Source of the DNA: Arsenophonus sp046530735
Lineage (GTDB): Bacteria; Pseudomonadota; Gammaproteobacteria; Enterobacterales; Enterobacteriaceae
DNA: 64,000 nucleotides
Assembly (NCBI GenBank): GCA_046530735.1
Contig: JBHEQV010000004.1
Span: 74,269 to 138,268, forward strand
Reading direction: 5' to 3'
Shown here in pieces: positions 1-11,420 of this stretch. Position numbers and translations under genes: made by a program. How positions within the stretch are numbered: position 1 is the stretch's first letter; each line of letters opens with the position of its first letter. A model generated the notes under the pieces. The model was not told the origin of the DNA. It searched no databases and saw nothing but the letters and a program-made list of their open reading frames with translations.

Positions 1-1140
1 GTAGAACGTACTCTGCCATTACATTATACGTTAAATATACTAATAATTTTAAATTTTAGCAGAAAGTGTTGATAGATTGTCTAGCGTAATTACCTCACTT
101 GTATCATGGCTGTCATAAGCAGCAGCGCAATATTAACAATAACAAAATCGCCTTATTCGGTAAATAATTGTATCCATTATATTTTATTAATAAGAGGTTC
201 CTAAAGAGTTATTGTTAATGATAAAGAATCTAGCAATTATTTGTGGAAACTCTGATCGGTTAGTTTCGGTAAGGTATTCCAATTAATAAAGATAAGCTGT
301 CTAATTAATTAACAGATAAGTGGAAATTTATCTAGTCAGATCTGAATTTCAGCTGTTATGATATTATTTTGATAGGGAATTAGTCTCTAATTTATCATCG
401 ATATCGATAGGATAGATGCTAATACTTAACTGTTCTCCTACTTAACGTGACATGCGAATTAACTGTCTATATTAAGGACGCAAATCGATTTTGTTTTACC
501 TTCCGTAGATCGGAATTTGCTTAATATGTAATTATTTTATTTTAAGCTAGGTTAATAAACATTATTAAAGCTTACTATCTTTGCTATTAAAGAATTGAAG
601 TGCCAATAATTCTCTATTTTTTGCCCCCTACTTCACTAATCATTAAAGTAACCACAAGAATACTATTAGGGATTTAAACAATTGAATAGAGGTCATCAAT
701 CCCATTAAGCGTCCTTATTATAATAAGGACGCTTAAAAATAGAAGCTAACGTTTTAGGTGATAAAATACCAGGTAAATATGCCGTCAAATCAGAATCTGG
801 TAATAATAATTTATAATTCTTTTATTTTGCTTATTCAATGAAGGATTAAGAGAGTTTATTTGGCGTTTTATGAACATAAAAACATTTCTCCTGATAGAGA
901 AGAAATAATTCATAGAGAATATTAGCGCATATTTCATCGTATTCCAGTTGCTTTAGAACTGATCATTATGACATTTTTTATTAAAATGTGATAATTTTAT
1001 GCATCAAATTAAGCAATCATTAATTATTTCTTCTGGATTTAAGTCATTTATTGATAGAAAATCAAGTGAGATATTTTATAGCTGAAAAGAAGGAAAACGT
1101 TTACCTAAATTTTATCAGAATTAAGGTGAGATGGAGAAGG
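1..1140. other. Non-coding stretch, no gene recognised
   Basis: No open frame of useful length and no family I recognise on either strand. In E. coli purE and purK lie next to lpxH; I see no readable trace of either here, so they are either gone or eroded beyond recognition. A short open patch around 860-930 on the plus strand could be part of an old gene but I cannot assign it. Confidence 0.5.
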
Positions 1141-1866
1141 TTAATAAAAAGGAAAATAAAACAGCTCTATGGTTTTAGGAGTTATTTTGATCATTGAGCC
1201 ATTTTGATCCCAGGCACCTAATACCGCTCGGTATAATATTTTACCATTAACATTAACTTCATGGGTAGCAGGTCGATGAGTATGCCCATGGATAATCCAA
1301 TCGACTTGATGTTTCCGGAATTTTTCAATTACTATTTGTTTATTAACATCGGTAATGAACTCTGGCTTAAGTCGAGTAGCAGATTGACTGTTCTTACGGA
1401 TTCTTTCAGCAATACGGTGACGGGTAGATAATGGAAGCGCTAGAAATAACTTTTGCAACCACCGATTATATACTCGTTTTCGATAACGTTGATAAGAAAT
1501 ATCATCAGTACAAAGTGTATCACCGTGTAATATTAGAATATTGTGGCCATATAATGTTAATGCTTTCTCTGATGGTAATAATATCATGCCACTTTCTTTG
1601 GCAAATTTCTTGCCTAATAAAAAATCACGATTACCATGAATAAAGTAGCATGAAACACCTTCACTTTTCAGTTCTTTAAGTTCTTGAACTATAAGTTTAA
1701 GAAGAAGGCTAGGATCATCATCACCGATCCAATAATCAAAAAAGTCACCTAAAATATACAATGCCTTAGCTTGACTCGCTTGTTCACGTAAGAAATGCAA
1801 AAAACTGACAGTGATAGACGGCTCTTTTTCGCTCAAATGCAAGTCAGAAATAAATAAGATTGCCAT
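1141..1866 (-). CDS. lpxH: UDP-2,3-diacylglucosamine diphosphatase LpxH
   Basis: Hydrolyses UDP-2,3-diacylglucosamine to lipid X and UMP, the fourth step of lipid A synthesis, at the inner face of the cytoplasmic membrane. The 241-residue product matches the usual 240. All metal ligands of this calcineurin-like phosphoesterase are visible at the E. coli positions: D8 and H10 (SDLH), D41 (GDFFD), N79 with R80 (GNRD), H114 (LHGD), and H195 and H197 (GHTH). ATG start at 1866. It lies downstream of a dead ppiB on the same strand, the E. coli ppiB-lpxH arrangement, so the operon has lost its first gene. Retention implies that lipid A, or at least its precursor, is still made. The identification is secure. 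Confidence 0.97.
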   Translation of the reverse strand: MAILFISDLHLSEKEPSITVSFLHFLREQASQAKALYILGDFFDYWIGDDDPSLLLKLIVQELKELKSEGVSCYFIHGNRDFLLGKKFAKESGMILLPSEKALTLYGHNILILHGDTLCTDDISYQRYRKRVYNRWLQKLFLALPLSTRHRIAERIRKNSQSATRLKPEFITDVNKQIVIEKFRKHQVDWIIHGHTHRPATHEVNVNGKILYRAVLGAWDQNGSMIKITPKTIELFYFPFY

Positions 1867-1877
1867 AATTTTTAATT

Positions 1878-2330
1878 ATTTATTAATGGTTATCCATTTA
1901 ATGATAACGTCTTCAACTGAGGTATATATATTAAAATAAGCACTACGACCCGTTTCAACTCCTTTAATTCTATTAATAATCTTCATTTCTTTAACTATTT
2001 TGCCAAAGACATAGTGACCCTTAACCATTTTATTATTTTAAATAAAAATTTAGAAAGTCGTTGTTGATAACATTAATAAAGAATTTTGCTATTGCTGAAT
2101 CTGAATCATTAATTCTAGAGACGAGTATAATTCCCATTGGTCATTTTAAGTCGTTTATTCGTAATCATTTTTGATTGGGATCTTCTTAGTTATTTTTTGC
2201 TGAATTCCGGGTTTAAACTTTCATATTAGATGATAAATGTAATTAATAATGTGATAAAAATCGTTCATAGTAAAATCTATTACGAGAATAGTTTAAAAAA
2301 CTTTTACTGTTATGGGATAATTTTTTATTA
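1878..2330 (-). pseudogene. ppiB: Remnant of peptidyl-prolyl isomerase B
   Basis: Minus-strand translation in broken frames recovers PpiB (cytoplasmic cyclophilin) pieces in the right order. The C-terminal part around 1880-2026 reads VFGKIVKEMKIINRIKGVET followed by GRSAYF and EDVIIKW. The middle part around 2045-2140 reads SAIAKFFINVINNDFLNF, matching the cyclophilin SATAQFFIN active-site strand. Frameshifts and stops separate the blocks and the N-terminus is not readable. The position between lpxH and cysS is the E. coli one. The prolyl isomerase is dispensable, so loss is unsurprising. The outer boundary is approximate. Confidence 0.85.
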
Positions 2331-2656
2331 AAAATTTTAATGATAAAATCTCTTAAATTGGTGTGAAATTACCTACCTATTCCCTTATCTCTGATAAATT
2401 GTTATAAGTAATGTAAAATTAAAAGAAAAATAAGTAATTTAAAGCATATCAACTATATTATACTAATATAGAATTGATTGCGTAAGTATTTATTTAATGT
2501 TAAATAATTTCCTTGCACTTTCTGGTTGCATAACTAAAAATATAAGTTTTTAATGGTAAAATTTATTGATAGAAAGAGTAGCTTATATAGACTTATAATT
2601 AAAAGGTAAACCATTTACCCGCATGTGCATATCCAGTTGATAATGGGAAATTTTTA
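2331..2656. other. Intergenic region upstream of cysS
   Basis: About 330 bases between the ppiB remnant and cysS. It probably includes the eroded 5' part of ppiB and the cysS promoter. I see no clear promoter pair or hairpin. Confidence 0.4.
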
Positions 2657-4066
2657 ATGTTAAAAATTTATAATACACTAAGTCGTCAAAAAGAAGAGTT
2701 TAGACCTATTACTCCAGGCAAAATTGGTATGTACGTGTGTGGCGTTACTATTTATGATTTATGTCATATTGGTCATGGGAGAACTTTTGTAGTATTTGAT
2801 GTAGTTAGTCGTTATTTACGTTATCTTGGTTATGATCTGACTTACATACGTAATATAACTGACGTGGATGATAAGATTATTAAACGGGCGGCTGAAAATA
2901 ATGAAACAAATGACGCTTTGACATCACGTATGTTAATTGAAATGTATAAAGACTTTGATGCCTTAAATATTTTTCGCCCAAATCTTGAGCCAAGAGCAAC
3001 ACACCATATTAAAGAAATTATTGCTTTGACCGAGAAACTAATTGAGCATGGCCATGCTTATATTGCAGACAATGGTGATGTCATGTTTGCTATTAATAGC
3101 GATCCTGATTATGGATTATTATCCCGCCAAGATCTTAAACAATTAAAAGCTGGAGCAAGAGTTGAAGTCACAGATGCTAAACTTAATCCATTAGATTTTG
3201 TACTATGGAAAATATCTAAACCCAATGAACCAAGTTGGTCTTCCCCTTGGGGAAATGGGCATCCAGGTTGGCATATCGAATGTTCCGCTATAAATAGAAA
3301 GCAACTAGGTAAACATTTTGATATCCATGGTGGTGGAGCAGATTTAATGTTTCCTCATCATGAAAATGAAATAGCTCAATCAACTTGTGCTCATAATGGA
3401 CCCTATGTAAATTATTGGATGCATACTGGAATGGTTATGGTCAATCGGGAGAAAATGTCAAAATCATTAAATAATTTCTTTACAATTCGTGATGTATTGA
3501 CGCATTATGATGCCGAAACAGTACGTTATTTCTTATTATCAGGACATTACCGTAGCCAATTAAACTATACTGAAAAAAATTTAAAACAAGCTCGCGCAGC
3601 CATAGAGCGTCTTTATACCGCTTTACTAGATACAAATACTAATGATATTAAATATGTTAATAATGAAATATTTAAACAACGTTTTATACAAGCGATGAAC
3701 GATGACTTTAATACTCCGGATGCTTATTCAGTTCTATTTGATTTAGTAAGAGAAATTAATCGATTGAAAGCCAATAATATGGCAATGGCGAATGGATTAG
3801 CAGTACAATTACGTCAATTAACAAATATATTGGGATTACTAACACAAAATCCTGAACAATTTTTGCAAAATCAAGTACAAGTTTCTCACAGCATTGACGT
3901 AGAAAAAATTAAGATCTTAATTAAGAAACGTAATGATGCACGCGAAAACAAATTATGGGCGCAGGCTGATTTAGCTCGTGATCAACTTAGTAAAATGGGT
4001 ATTATTTTAGAGGATAGTCCGCAAGGAACCGTATGGCGTTATAAGTCAAAACAGTATCAAATTTAG
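2657..4066 (+). CDS. cysS: Cysteinyl-tRNA synthetase
   Basis: Charges tRNA-Cys with cysteine in the cytoplasm (class I synthetase). The product is 469 residues (E. coli 461). The zinc and substrate ligand C28 (MYVCGVTIYD), the HIGH motif at 37-40 (DLCHIGHGRT), the HGGGADLMFPHHENE zinc and active-site segment near residue 230, and a perfect KMSKS near 266-270 are all present. The C-terminal anticodon-binding DALR domain follows and ends with the WAQAD and GTVWR pieces typical of enterobacterial CysRS. ATG start at 2657, preceded by a GGGAAA stretch as a weak ribosome-binding site. It is divergent from the ppiB/lpxH remnant operon, as in E. coli. Essential and intact. Confidence 0.98.
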   Translation: MLKIYNTLSRQKEEFRPITPGKIGMYVCGVTIYDLCHIGHGRTFVVFDVVSRYLRYLGYDLTYIRNITDVDDKIIKRAAENNETNDALTSRMLIEMYKDFDALNIFRPNLEPRATHHIKEIIALTEKLIEHGHAYIADNGDVMFAINSDPDYGLLSRQDLKQLKAGARVEVTDAKLNPLDFVLWKISKPNEPSWSSPWGNGHPGWHIECSAINRKQLGKHFDIHGGGADLMFPHHENEIAQSTCAHNGPYVNYWMHTGMVMVNREKMSKSLNNFFTIRDVLTHYDAETVRYFLLSGHYRSQLNYTEKNLKQARAAIERLYTALLDTNTNDIKYVNNEIFKQRFIQAMNDDFNTPDAYSVLFDLVREINRLKANNMAMANGLAVQLRQLTNILGLLTQNPEQFLQNQVQVSHSIDVEKIKILIKKRNDARENKLWAQADLARDQLSKMGIILEDSPQGTVWRYKSKQYQI

Positions 4067-7000
4067 TCTATATGTTTTTATATTGATTATCTTTAGATAA
4101 GATTCAGAATACTGCGTAGTAAGGAATATTTTCTTATTAAGTGAAAAATTTCATTTTAGTGGTGACGTCAGTTAAATATATTTCATTATTTGAAATAGTG
4201 CATTTTGATAGGCCAAGATAACATTAGTTTAGTTTATCGTTAATAGCAAAATAGTAGTAGTTAAATCAAATGTTTCTTTGTAGAAGTTATTTACCAGTAT
4301 AACAAAATCAATTTAATTACCCTAGAATTGATAGGGAGCCGGTTGTACACTAATAATTTATAGGCGGTCGCTTTTGATATATATTTTGTATCCTTAACCA
4401 TATTCCATTTTTGACCTAAATTATTATATGACCAAGATTGATTAATATTGATGGTTACTATTCCAAAATATAGTATGTTTTTTTGAATAATTTAGATTTA
4501 ACTTTAATTAGTCTTTCATAAATTCCAATTGAGTTTTACTACTAATACTTATTGTATAATTCTTGTTTATACAATTAAACATATCAAACAGAGTGATCTC
4601 AAGTTTTTGATCAGAATTGAAAATAGCTTTGTGGTACATGTTCCCCATACGCATATCAAATCATTAGACCAATATACCATTCGCTTTAGAATACAGTAGC
4701 AGACTAAGTTTTGTATTCTATATCAAGCTCTGTACATACAATGATCGAATTCCTATTTTTGATAACTGAATATTTTACAGACAAAAAGATGATCTGTAAG
4801 TTCTTTATCATTATCTATAAGTACTCCAAATGGATATGCATTGGATATATTCAGTTAAGATCAGGCAAGAAGCATCTAATATTGATCGAAATCTTAGCCT
4901 TATAAAGACGAATAAAAACCTATTAAATTGCATAATCTATGTTTTATGCATTTTTGCAGAATATATTTTGCACTAAGTGCAGATAATGAGACTTGTAGCT
5001 TTAAAACATTTTATGGTTCTGATTCTGTAGGGGTTTCCCCCTGTCTTATTTTATATAAACTTTCTTTTGTAGACTAAAAACAGTAATCAAGTCCAGATAT
5101 AGATACAACGAGTTTAAGAATTCGCGTACGACTGTATCAGATTGGCGAAAGGAAGAAAACGTTTTTTGCAGGAAAAATGACTACGTCTTCTTTCTAAGCT
5201 AGTGGGATACCCCACACCTCGGTAAATGAGGATGAATATGGCTGTGATCATCAATATTATCTCGTTTTTGTTCTTTAGTAAAAGTAAGTTTCGGATATAC
5301 TAAATATTTATCTAAAAACGCAAGATCTTTATTGTTCTGAAGAGCAGCACTGATTTAGATTTCGTAATTTCCTGAAGTAAAGCATTATCATCATAATATT
5401 TTTTGTCTTAACTATATCCTATCAGAGATATATAGTTATGAATATGGCTGTGTGTGAGGGTATAGATAATAATCTTGAGCTAAATATTTATTGATAAGTA
5501 ATGTTAAAAATAAGATTTACCAGTTTTAAACATAAAAGTATTGCCGTTATTCTGTTTGTCTAGCAACCACAAACCAATACAACTAGTTTAATATAGCACC
5601 GCACGCATACTTAAAATATAGCAGCTAATCTTATCGCTAAAAATAACATGAGAGTTTCTCTGATAAGAGAGACTACCTTTAAAGGCCATATAATGATCAC
5701 CGTTATTGGGATTAATGAAAAGAGAGGAGTCATAAAAATTTTAATTTGATTGTGTTATTTTGTATAAAAAGAATTTTATTAGCAGAAAAAGCAAAATAAC
5801 TTTGTCCAAGCGCTTAGTTTAGACTATTGTTCCCAGTTTGCACTTTAACCTATAACTTTATGGATACTGGAACCAAGTATAACACAGGTATAATAAAGAT
5901 CAATATTCATTGTTATTGTTTAGGATAAAATAATAGTATCGGCTCATTTACGTTTCGATAGTTATATATCATCATTTATTACTTGTGCTACCCTAGTTAT
6001 CAACTCTTACTATTTTTAGCGTGCTTAAATAGTAATTTCCATTTTATTTTAAATTAGTCGGGTTGTTTGACTGCTGTAAGAGTAAAATAATGAACTAATT
6101 ATTCATTGATACAATATTTCCTTTAAAATCTTGTAATGACAAGATTTCCACAGATAAAGAACTTTTTATTAATAACGGAGAAGTTAATATTAATCTTATA
6201 TTGAGTTTTTTTTTAAATTATAGAAAATAAATCTTAAATATATCAGCTTGTCTCTAACAACTAATAATAACTCTGTCTTAGTTATATTGATGATTTAAGT
6301 TAATCTCCTTCACCTTTATAAAAAGTCTTTAATCTAATAATAAAAACAAATTTTTAACGTTAAAATCTATGATCAATAAAACAACATAAAAGGATAAAAC
6401 AATTTGTCGTTTAATAAAAAAATCGAATAGCGATGTAAGTAGTGATAAATATATTGAAATATCAAATAATCAATAAAATAACAAAAAATAGATAGCTTTT
6501 ATCATCATGCCAAGGTTATGTAGAGTCTACATGACAAATTTTAATGGACATTGGTTTTAACTGTGTTAGTACTGAGTAAAATATAGAGATTTATAACTAA
6601 ACAGATCATTTACCTATATATTAAAGATTTAATCCTAAATTTAGGAGGTATATATGATATGTTGTTTGTTAAGTTTATAAAAATACCGCTTATAATAGAT
6701 CAAGACGTTACTTAACTAATAAAACGAAGGAATCTTATTATCAATTTTAAAACAGTAAGATGTTATTGTACCTTTAAACATTAAAAGGTTAGTAGAATAT
6801 TTTTTCTTCAGAAACAGAAGAAAATTTTTACCATTCTTACCTGATAAGAATTATATTATGAATATTTACTTTTTTACTTTAAAAGTAGCAAAATATTCTT
6901 TAAAATAAGTGAAATTAAGCAAAAAATTAGCCACAACTAACATTACAGACTAGAAGAGGTAATGTAAAAATATTTTTTATAATTGATGATTACTCTTTAA

Positions 7001-7215
7001 CTATTACTCGATTATTAGTTATAAGTGATAATGTTATTTTTCTAATTTTACAGGATTTATAGGTTTTGATTTAGTCATTAACTTTTACTTCACTTTACTA
7101 AGCGTTTTATTTGTTGTTCTACTATCCCATCCCCTAATCTTTGGATTTTAATAAATCATATAATTTAATATAGACTTTTCTCCATATAAGATTATTTTTC
7201 TCTATTTATTGATAT
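4067..7215. other. Long gene-poor stretch between cysS and folD
   Basis: About 3.1 kb with no intact gene. It contains a rearranged repeat remnant (4455-4910, listed separately). In E. coli ybcI and ybcJ lie in this interval; I could not recognise either. The remainder is AT-rich, has no frame with readable homology, and appears to be old decayed sequence. Confidence 0.5.
4455..4910. repeat. Remnant of a second mobile-element family (copy 1, rearranged)
   Basis: Positions about 4470-4590 match 46340-46460 in the same orientation; shared words include TCTTTCATA and GAGTTTTACTAC. Positions about 4770-4890 match the reverse complement of about 46490-46625; shared words include GATCTGTAA/AATCTGTAA, TTCAGTTAA and AAGAAGCATC. 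On the minus strand the first part reads like a transposase C-terminus: a lysine-threonine pair, then MKD, then KLFKK. The two parts face opposite ways here but the same way in the other copy, so this copy is scrambled or is two nested fragments. The family is uncertain; an IS481-like DDE transposase is my weak guess. Confidence 0.5.
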
Positions 7216-8073
7216 TTAAATATCATGATATGCTTCACAAGCTTCTAAAGTATTTTGCATGAGTGTTGCTACTGTCATTGGGCCAACGCCACCAAGCACA
7301 TGAGTAATCCAACTAGCGCGTTGTTGTGCTTCTTGATAGCAGATATCGCCAGTAATTTTGCCATTTTCAAGCAGATTAATTCCTACATCTATAACAATGG
7401 CGCCAGGTTTTATCCATTTACCGGGAATAAAATTTGGTTTACCAATAGCTACAACTAGTAAATCAGCCTGTTCTATATGATGACGTAAATTAGTAGTAAA
7501 GCGATGGGTGACGGTAGTTGTACAACCGGCGAGTAGTAATTCCAGACTCATAGGGCGACCTACAATATTCGAAGCACCAACGATAACTGCATTTAAACCA
7601 AGTAAATTAATCTGGTAGCGCTCAAGTAAGGTAATAATACCGCGAGATGTGCAAGGGCGTAGTCTTGGGGTGCGTTGACAAAGACAGCCTATGTTATAAG
7701 GATGAAAACCATCAACATCTTTGTCTGGATGTATATGTTCTAATATCTTAATATAGTCGATAGTTTTTGGTAGCGGTAATTGAACCAGCATTCCATCAAT
7801 TGCTTTATCATTATTAAGTTGATTAATTAATTGTAAAAGTTCAAACTCAGTGGTTTTTTCCGATAAATCATATGAGCGAGAAACAAAACCAACTACTTCA
7901 CAAGTGCGACGTTTACTGTTTACGTAAATCTGTGAAGCCGGATCATTACCAACTAAAATGACAGCAAGTCCGGGAGCTCGCTTCCCTAGTGAAAGTCTTA
8001 ATTTAACTTTTTCGGCAATTTCCTGTCCGATTGTTTCGGAAATCATTTTTCCATTGATAATTTTTGCTGACAT
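7216..8073 (-). CDS. folD: Methylenetetrahydrofolate dehydrogenase / cyclohydrolase FolD
   Basis: Bifunctional cytoplasmic enzyme that interconverts 5,10-methylene-THF, 5,10-methenyl-THF and 10-formyl-THF, feeding purine synthesis and initiator-tRNA formylation. The product is 285 residues (E. coli 288). Catalytic Y50 and K54 (YVNSKRRTCE), Q98 (DGMLVQLPLP) and D121 (KDVDGFHP) are in register. The Rossmann NADP site is seen in GLNAVIVGASNIVGRP and the C-terminal signature is GGVGPMTVATLM. The usual PCTP loop reads PCTS, a mild change. ATG start at 8073. It is isolated between decayed stretches but next to tRNA-Arg, as in enterics. Intact. Confidence 0.97.
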   Translation of the reverse strand: MSAKIINGKMISETIGQEIAEKVKLRLSLGKRAPGLAVILVGNDPASQIYVNSKRRTCEVVGFVSRSYDLSEKTTEFELLQLINQLNNDKAIDGMLVQLPLPKTIDYIKILEHIHPDKDVDGFHPYNIGCLCQRTPRLRPCTSRGIITLLERYQINLLGLNAVIVGASNIVGRPMSLELLLAGCTTTVTHRFTTNLRHHIEQADLLVVAIGKPNFIPGKWIKPGAIVIDVGINLLENGKITGDICYQEAQQRASWITHVLGGVGPMTVATLMQNTLEACEAYHDI

Positions 8074-8190
8074 TTATTTTAGAAATCCATAAAAATATTG
8101 TGATACTGCTATTTTGTCAGAAAAAAGTAATGCTGTCAGTTTTATTAATAGCTAGAAAATGAGCAGATAGATAAATTCACTGAAAAGACG

Positions 8191-8218
8191 TTGACTCAGT
8201 GCTCAGTAACCGTATAAT
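8191..8218 (+). promoter_or_regulatory. Sigma-70 promoter of tRNA-Arg
   Basis: TTGACT at 8191-8196 and a perfect TATAAT at 8213-8218, separated by 16 bases. The -10 box ends 38 bases before the first base of the mature tRNA, leaving room for a short 5' leader removed by RNase P. It is among the best promoters visible in the window. Confidence 0.8.
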
Positions 8219-8256
8219 CCAACAATATTATTTTTGCTAAACCAGCAGTTTTCTAA

Positions 8257-8333
<77 letters not shown>

Positions 8334-8367
8334 ATAAAATTAACATATTAGAGAAGTTTTTATAGAT

Positions 8368-8385
8368 CCTGTTATAAATAACAGG
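8368..8385 (+). terminator. Possible terminator hairpin after tRNA-Arg
   Basis: A perfect 8-bp inverted repeat (CCTGTTAT / ATAACAGG) with a two-base loop lies 35 bases downstream of the tRNA. It is followed by TTATAAT rather than a clean T run, so termination is plausible but not certain. Confidence 0.4.
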
Positions 8386-10904
8386 TTATAATACATACTG
8401 TTTATTTATCCAGTTTTTATAGATTATTCAAACCACCAAAGAAACATTCTATTTAAGCTTTTCTGCTGTGAAGAAATTTTTTCTTCCAGATCCGTTACAA
8501 GGTCAGATGGCTTTTCTCTATTAGCTAACGCATTCCCCTAAGTTCGATATAACGGTTGTCATTTTCATAAACCTCTCTTTAAATTAAAGTACTGTACTTA
8601 TTCGTCATGATGATGAGTAGGCGCTGTGAGACTATGAATTGTAGGAATGGGCTTACGGTGACATAATGAAAGAGAATTAGTATATTGCTGACAATGTATT
8701 TAACTTGACTTTATCGTCAACCTAATTTTTTAGTGGTAGCTCCGAATATTCAATTATCCTGTGTATGATGTTGCTAGCGGTATTTGAAGCCAAAATTGGC
8801 GATAAATGCCATGATATTTATCATAGATATTTTATTTCGTTCGGGAATTTTTATTAAAAATACACAATAAAATTCATTATATAAGTTAATAAATTTAAGA
8901 TACATGATGAAACCCTTTTGAGAAACTTCTTTTCGTACTTTTTCTGCTTGATAGTTAGAAAGCTCTGGAAATAAAACTATCTAGCTTTATATCCTATATC
9001 TTTAAGTTAATTAAATATATCTATTCCTATCAAGAAAAAAACCAAATCATGATTTATTTATATATAATTATTTTATATAAGTTATATTGGTAATCTTTGT
9101 GCGTATATATGTAAGAGTTTATTCTTTAGGTGGATTATTATAGCTTTATAAGCATTTTAATTCTGCTTAATTTAAGGCACATTTAATTTTTATGTGAGAA
9201 TGAAAAGTTCAATTGCAGCAGCAGAATTTTCCAAATATAAGATTAATCTTTCACTTAAGCTATAAGTATCCGAGAGAGATCCACGATTTGTATGCAATTA
9301 GTGCTAATAATGCAATGAAAGCTTATCTCATCTCGTAATTTTCTTGTATAGGCTACTACCCAGTCTTAGATAGTCTGCCTAGTTTGCTGATAGGATCTAA
9401 ATTACGATTAACAATATGTTTAGTTATAATTGCCTGCTTATATTCTTCTAAGAATATAGGTATTGATACGGTTCTAATTCTTTTTGCTGATAAGTATCAA
9501 GTACATAAATAAAATATAAATGTCTATAAGAGTTACTGTATTTCCATGTTTAGAAAAACATTTATAAACATAAGCTATTCTTTATTTTATATAAGTGTGA
9601 GATAAAATAATTGAAGATTTTTTCCTCATTTCAGGAATGCTTAAAAACTACGCTTTCCCATGCGTAAAAATTCATAGCTAGTATAAAATAATAACTGAAA
9701 TAAATTTTGCATTTATATTGGAGGTTTTACTAAAGTTTTAGCCACATTTGTAATGTTATTATTGATCTTTATAATTGAATAGGATCTTTGATATTTCTTT
9801 GATAGAATTTCTTATTGAAGAAATGGTTATTCATAATAAATCCTTCGATCTACTTATTTTAAATAGCAAGTCTAATTTAGCTGTCTAATTCTAACTCAAA
9901 GTGACTAAAACTAATAATTAAGATTTGTCCTATTTTTTCTTATATAGATTGATTTAATTAATTATTCTTATTGTTTTGATGGCAACGAATAAACATGAAG
10001 CAGAAATGCTAACAATAAGAGAAAATTTTAATAGTTCAATACATAGAAAATGACATTACATATTTCTTCACAATTTTAATTGTGTTTCACTTATATGGTT
10101 GCTCTTCTTTTTATAGATACAAAGTAAGATGATATAATACACAATGTTTAAAACCAAAACATTGATAATATAGAACGCTACTCTTCTTTCAGAAGAGAGA
10201 AGAGGTACACTATTATTTTTTATCAGATCAAAGTGCACCTGATTAAGTGTTCTATTAATTGGACAATATTTGTAAATACTGGCTAATGATATTCTATATG
10301 ATAATATCAGCTCTTTTCTACTATGACTAGAGTTAAGTAATTTTTACCCTGCTTTTCCTGCGTAGTAGAAAATGAATAAAATTTACCGCTGCTGTGGGGG
10401 ATGTGCCTCCAAGCCGCTCCCGGCCACTACACTGACCTTTATTTCTTGCTAGTGCTAAATCTTGTTTGAATACACTTAACAAATCAGTTCTTGTTCCATT
10501 TTCGCTAATCCACTCATCACATGAAAGAAAAAAATGACAAGCTGGGGGGGAGGTGTTAATTGAACCTATCAAACTATAAAAATAAATCTCTTTTCTTCTA
10601 ATTTAGAGATTAAATTAATAAATTTTATGCTACGTAGAGTTTTTCGAGTTTTTAAAACACTAAAGTGTATTACCTGCTTTTAAGCACTGCTCATACTGGA
10701 TCTTTTTTGGATATAGATAGTACTACAGAATTTGAATATTGTATTACACTTTCATTTTGAGATGAACTTTTGTAGCATAAGAAGTCAGCTCATTTAAAAT
10801 TTACAAGTGTTAACTAACTTCTTTAAAAGCTCGTTTTAAATAGTTTAGATTCGATATGATTCTTTGCGTAGCGTAGCCAGATAAATATCTCCTTGGACGG
10901 ATAA
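8386..10904. other. Gene desert downstream of argU
   Basis: No intact gene and nothing identified with confidence. A 79-codon open frame on the minus strand at 10333-10572 crosses an unusually GC-rich patch (about 10390-10440) and a run of seven G near 10541. It matches no family I know and may be a chance frame or a scrap of a prophage gene downstream of the endolysin remnant. Confidence 0.4.
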
Positions 10905-11420
10905 GGAAGGCTTATTGACTTGGATTGGTTAGTTAACCTAGATTAAAACAAAATTCCAGTTATACTTTTTTGCAGTTAATTATCCCGTTTGATGATACCA
11001 TTTCCTTTATCGTATTTCCATTTTCGCCTGTTCTTGTCATTAATCTCTTGAATATTTCTAGCGTTCAACTTTTCAAATAGCGTTGAATTGACAAATGCCA
11101 TACTGCCGATATTCTAAGCAAATGAAATCAAAATGAATTTTAGCAAATTTCTAAGTGAAATAGTGATATAACCTTCAACTACAGAGCGTGATATTTGTAA
11201 ATTTCAAGTCATAAACGTATTGCATTCTTCTTCGTTATAAATTTCCCCTATCGTAACATCCTTGTCGATATGGCTATGACATACAGTATGAATTACGCCA
11301 TCGCCACCATACCCCATCCCAGGTATGACTTTATAGAGATTTCCTTCGTGTTACTTTACTAAGAGCAGCAAAAACACCAATAACTTACCTTCCATGACTG
11401 TTATTAATCGTTTATGAAGT
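10905..11420 (-). pseudogene. Remnant of phage endolysin (lysozyme, GH24, RrrD/R-type)
   Basis: Minus-strand translation gives blocks in the order of lambdoid P21/RrrD-type lysozymes, which cut peptidoglycan for host lysis. The blocks are GYGGDGVIHTVCHSHIDKDV (matching the GGV-TVCWGHTGKD region), then TIGEIYNEEECNTFM (matching the TYTKAECKALL region), then a serine-phenylalanine block with N-IGSMAFVNSTLF (matching NVGAGNFRTSTLL), then KWKYDKGNGIIKRD (matching RWTYAGGKQWKGLMTRRE). Stops and frameshifts break it. In the aligned block the conserved WGH reads CHSH. The catalytic glutamate region near the N-terminus is not readable. It is the clearest evidence for a prophage beside argU. The boundaries are approximate. 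Confidence 0.75.

Noticed and set aside
5030..5060. GGGG-TTT-CCCC hairpin
   Set aside because: Short four-base stem with no T run and no gene nearby that it could terminate.
10333..10572. 79-codon minus-strand frame as a gene
   Set aside because: No recognised family and no start with a convincing ribosome-binding site; kept only as an oddity because of its base composition.
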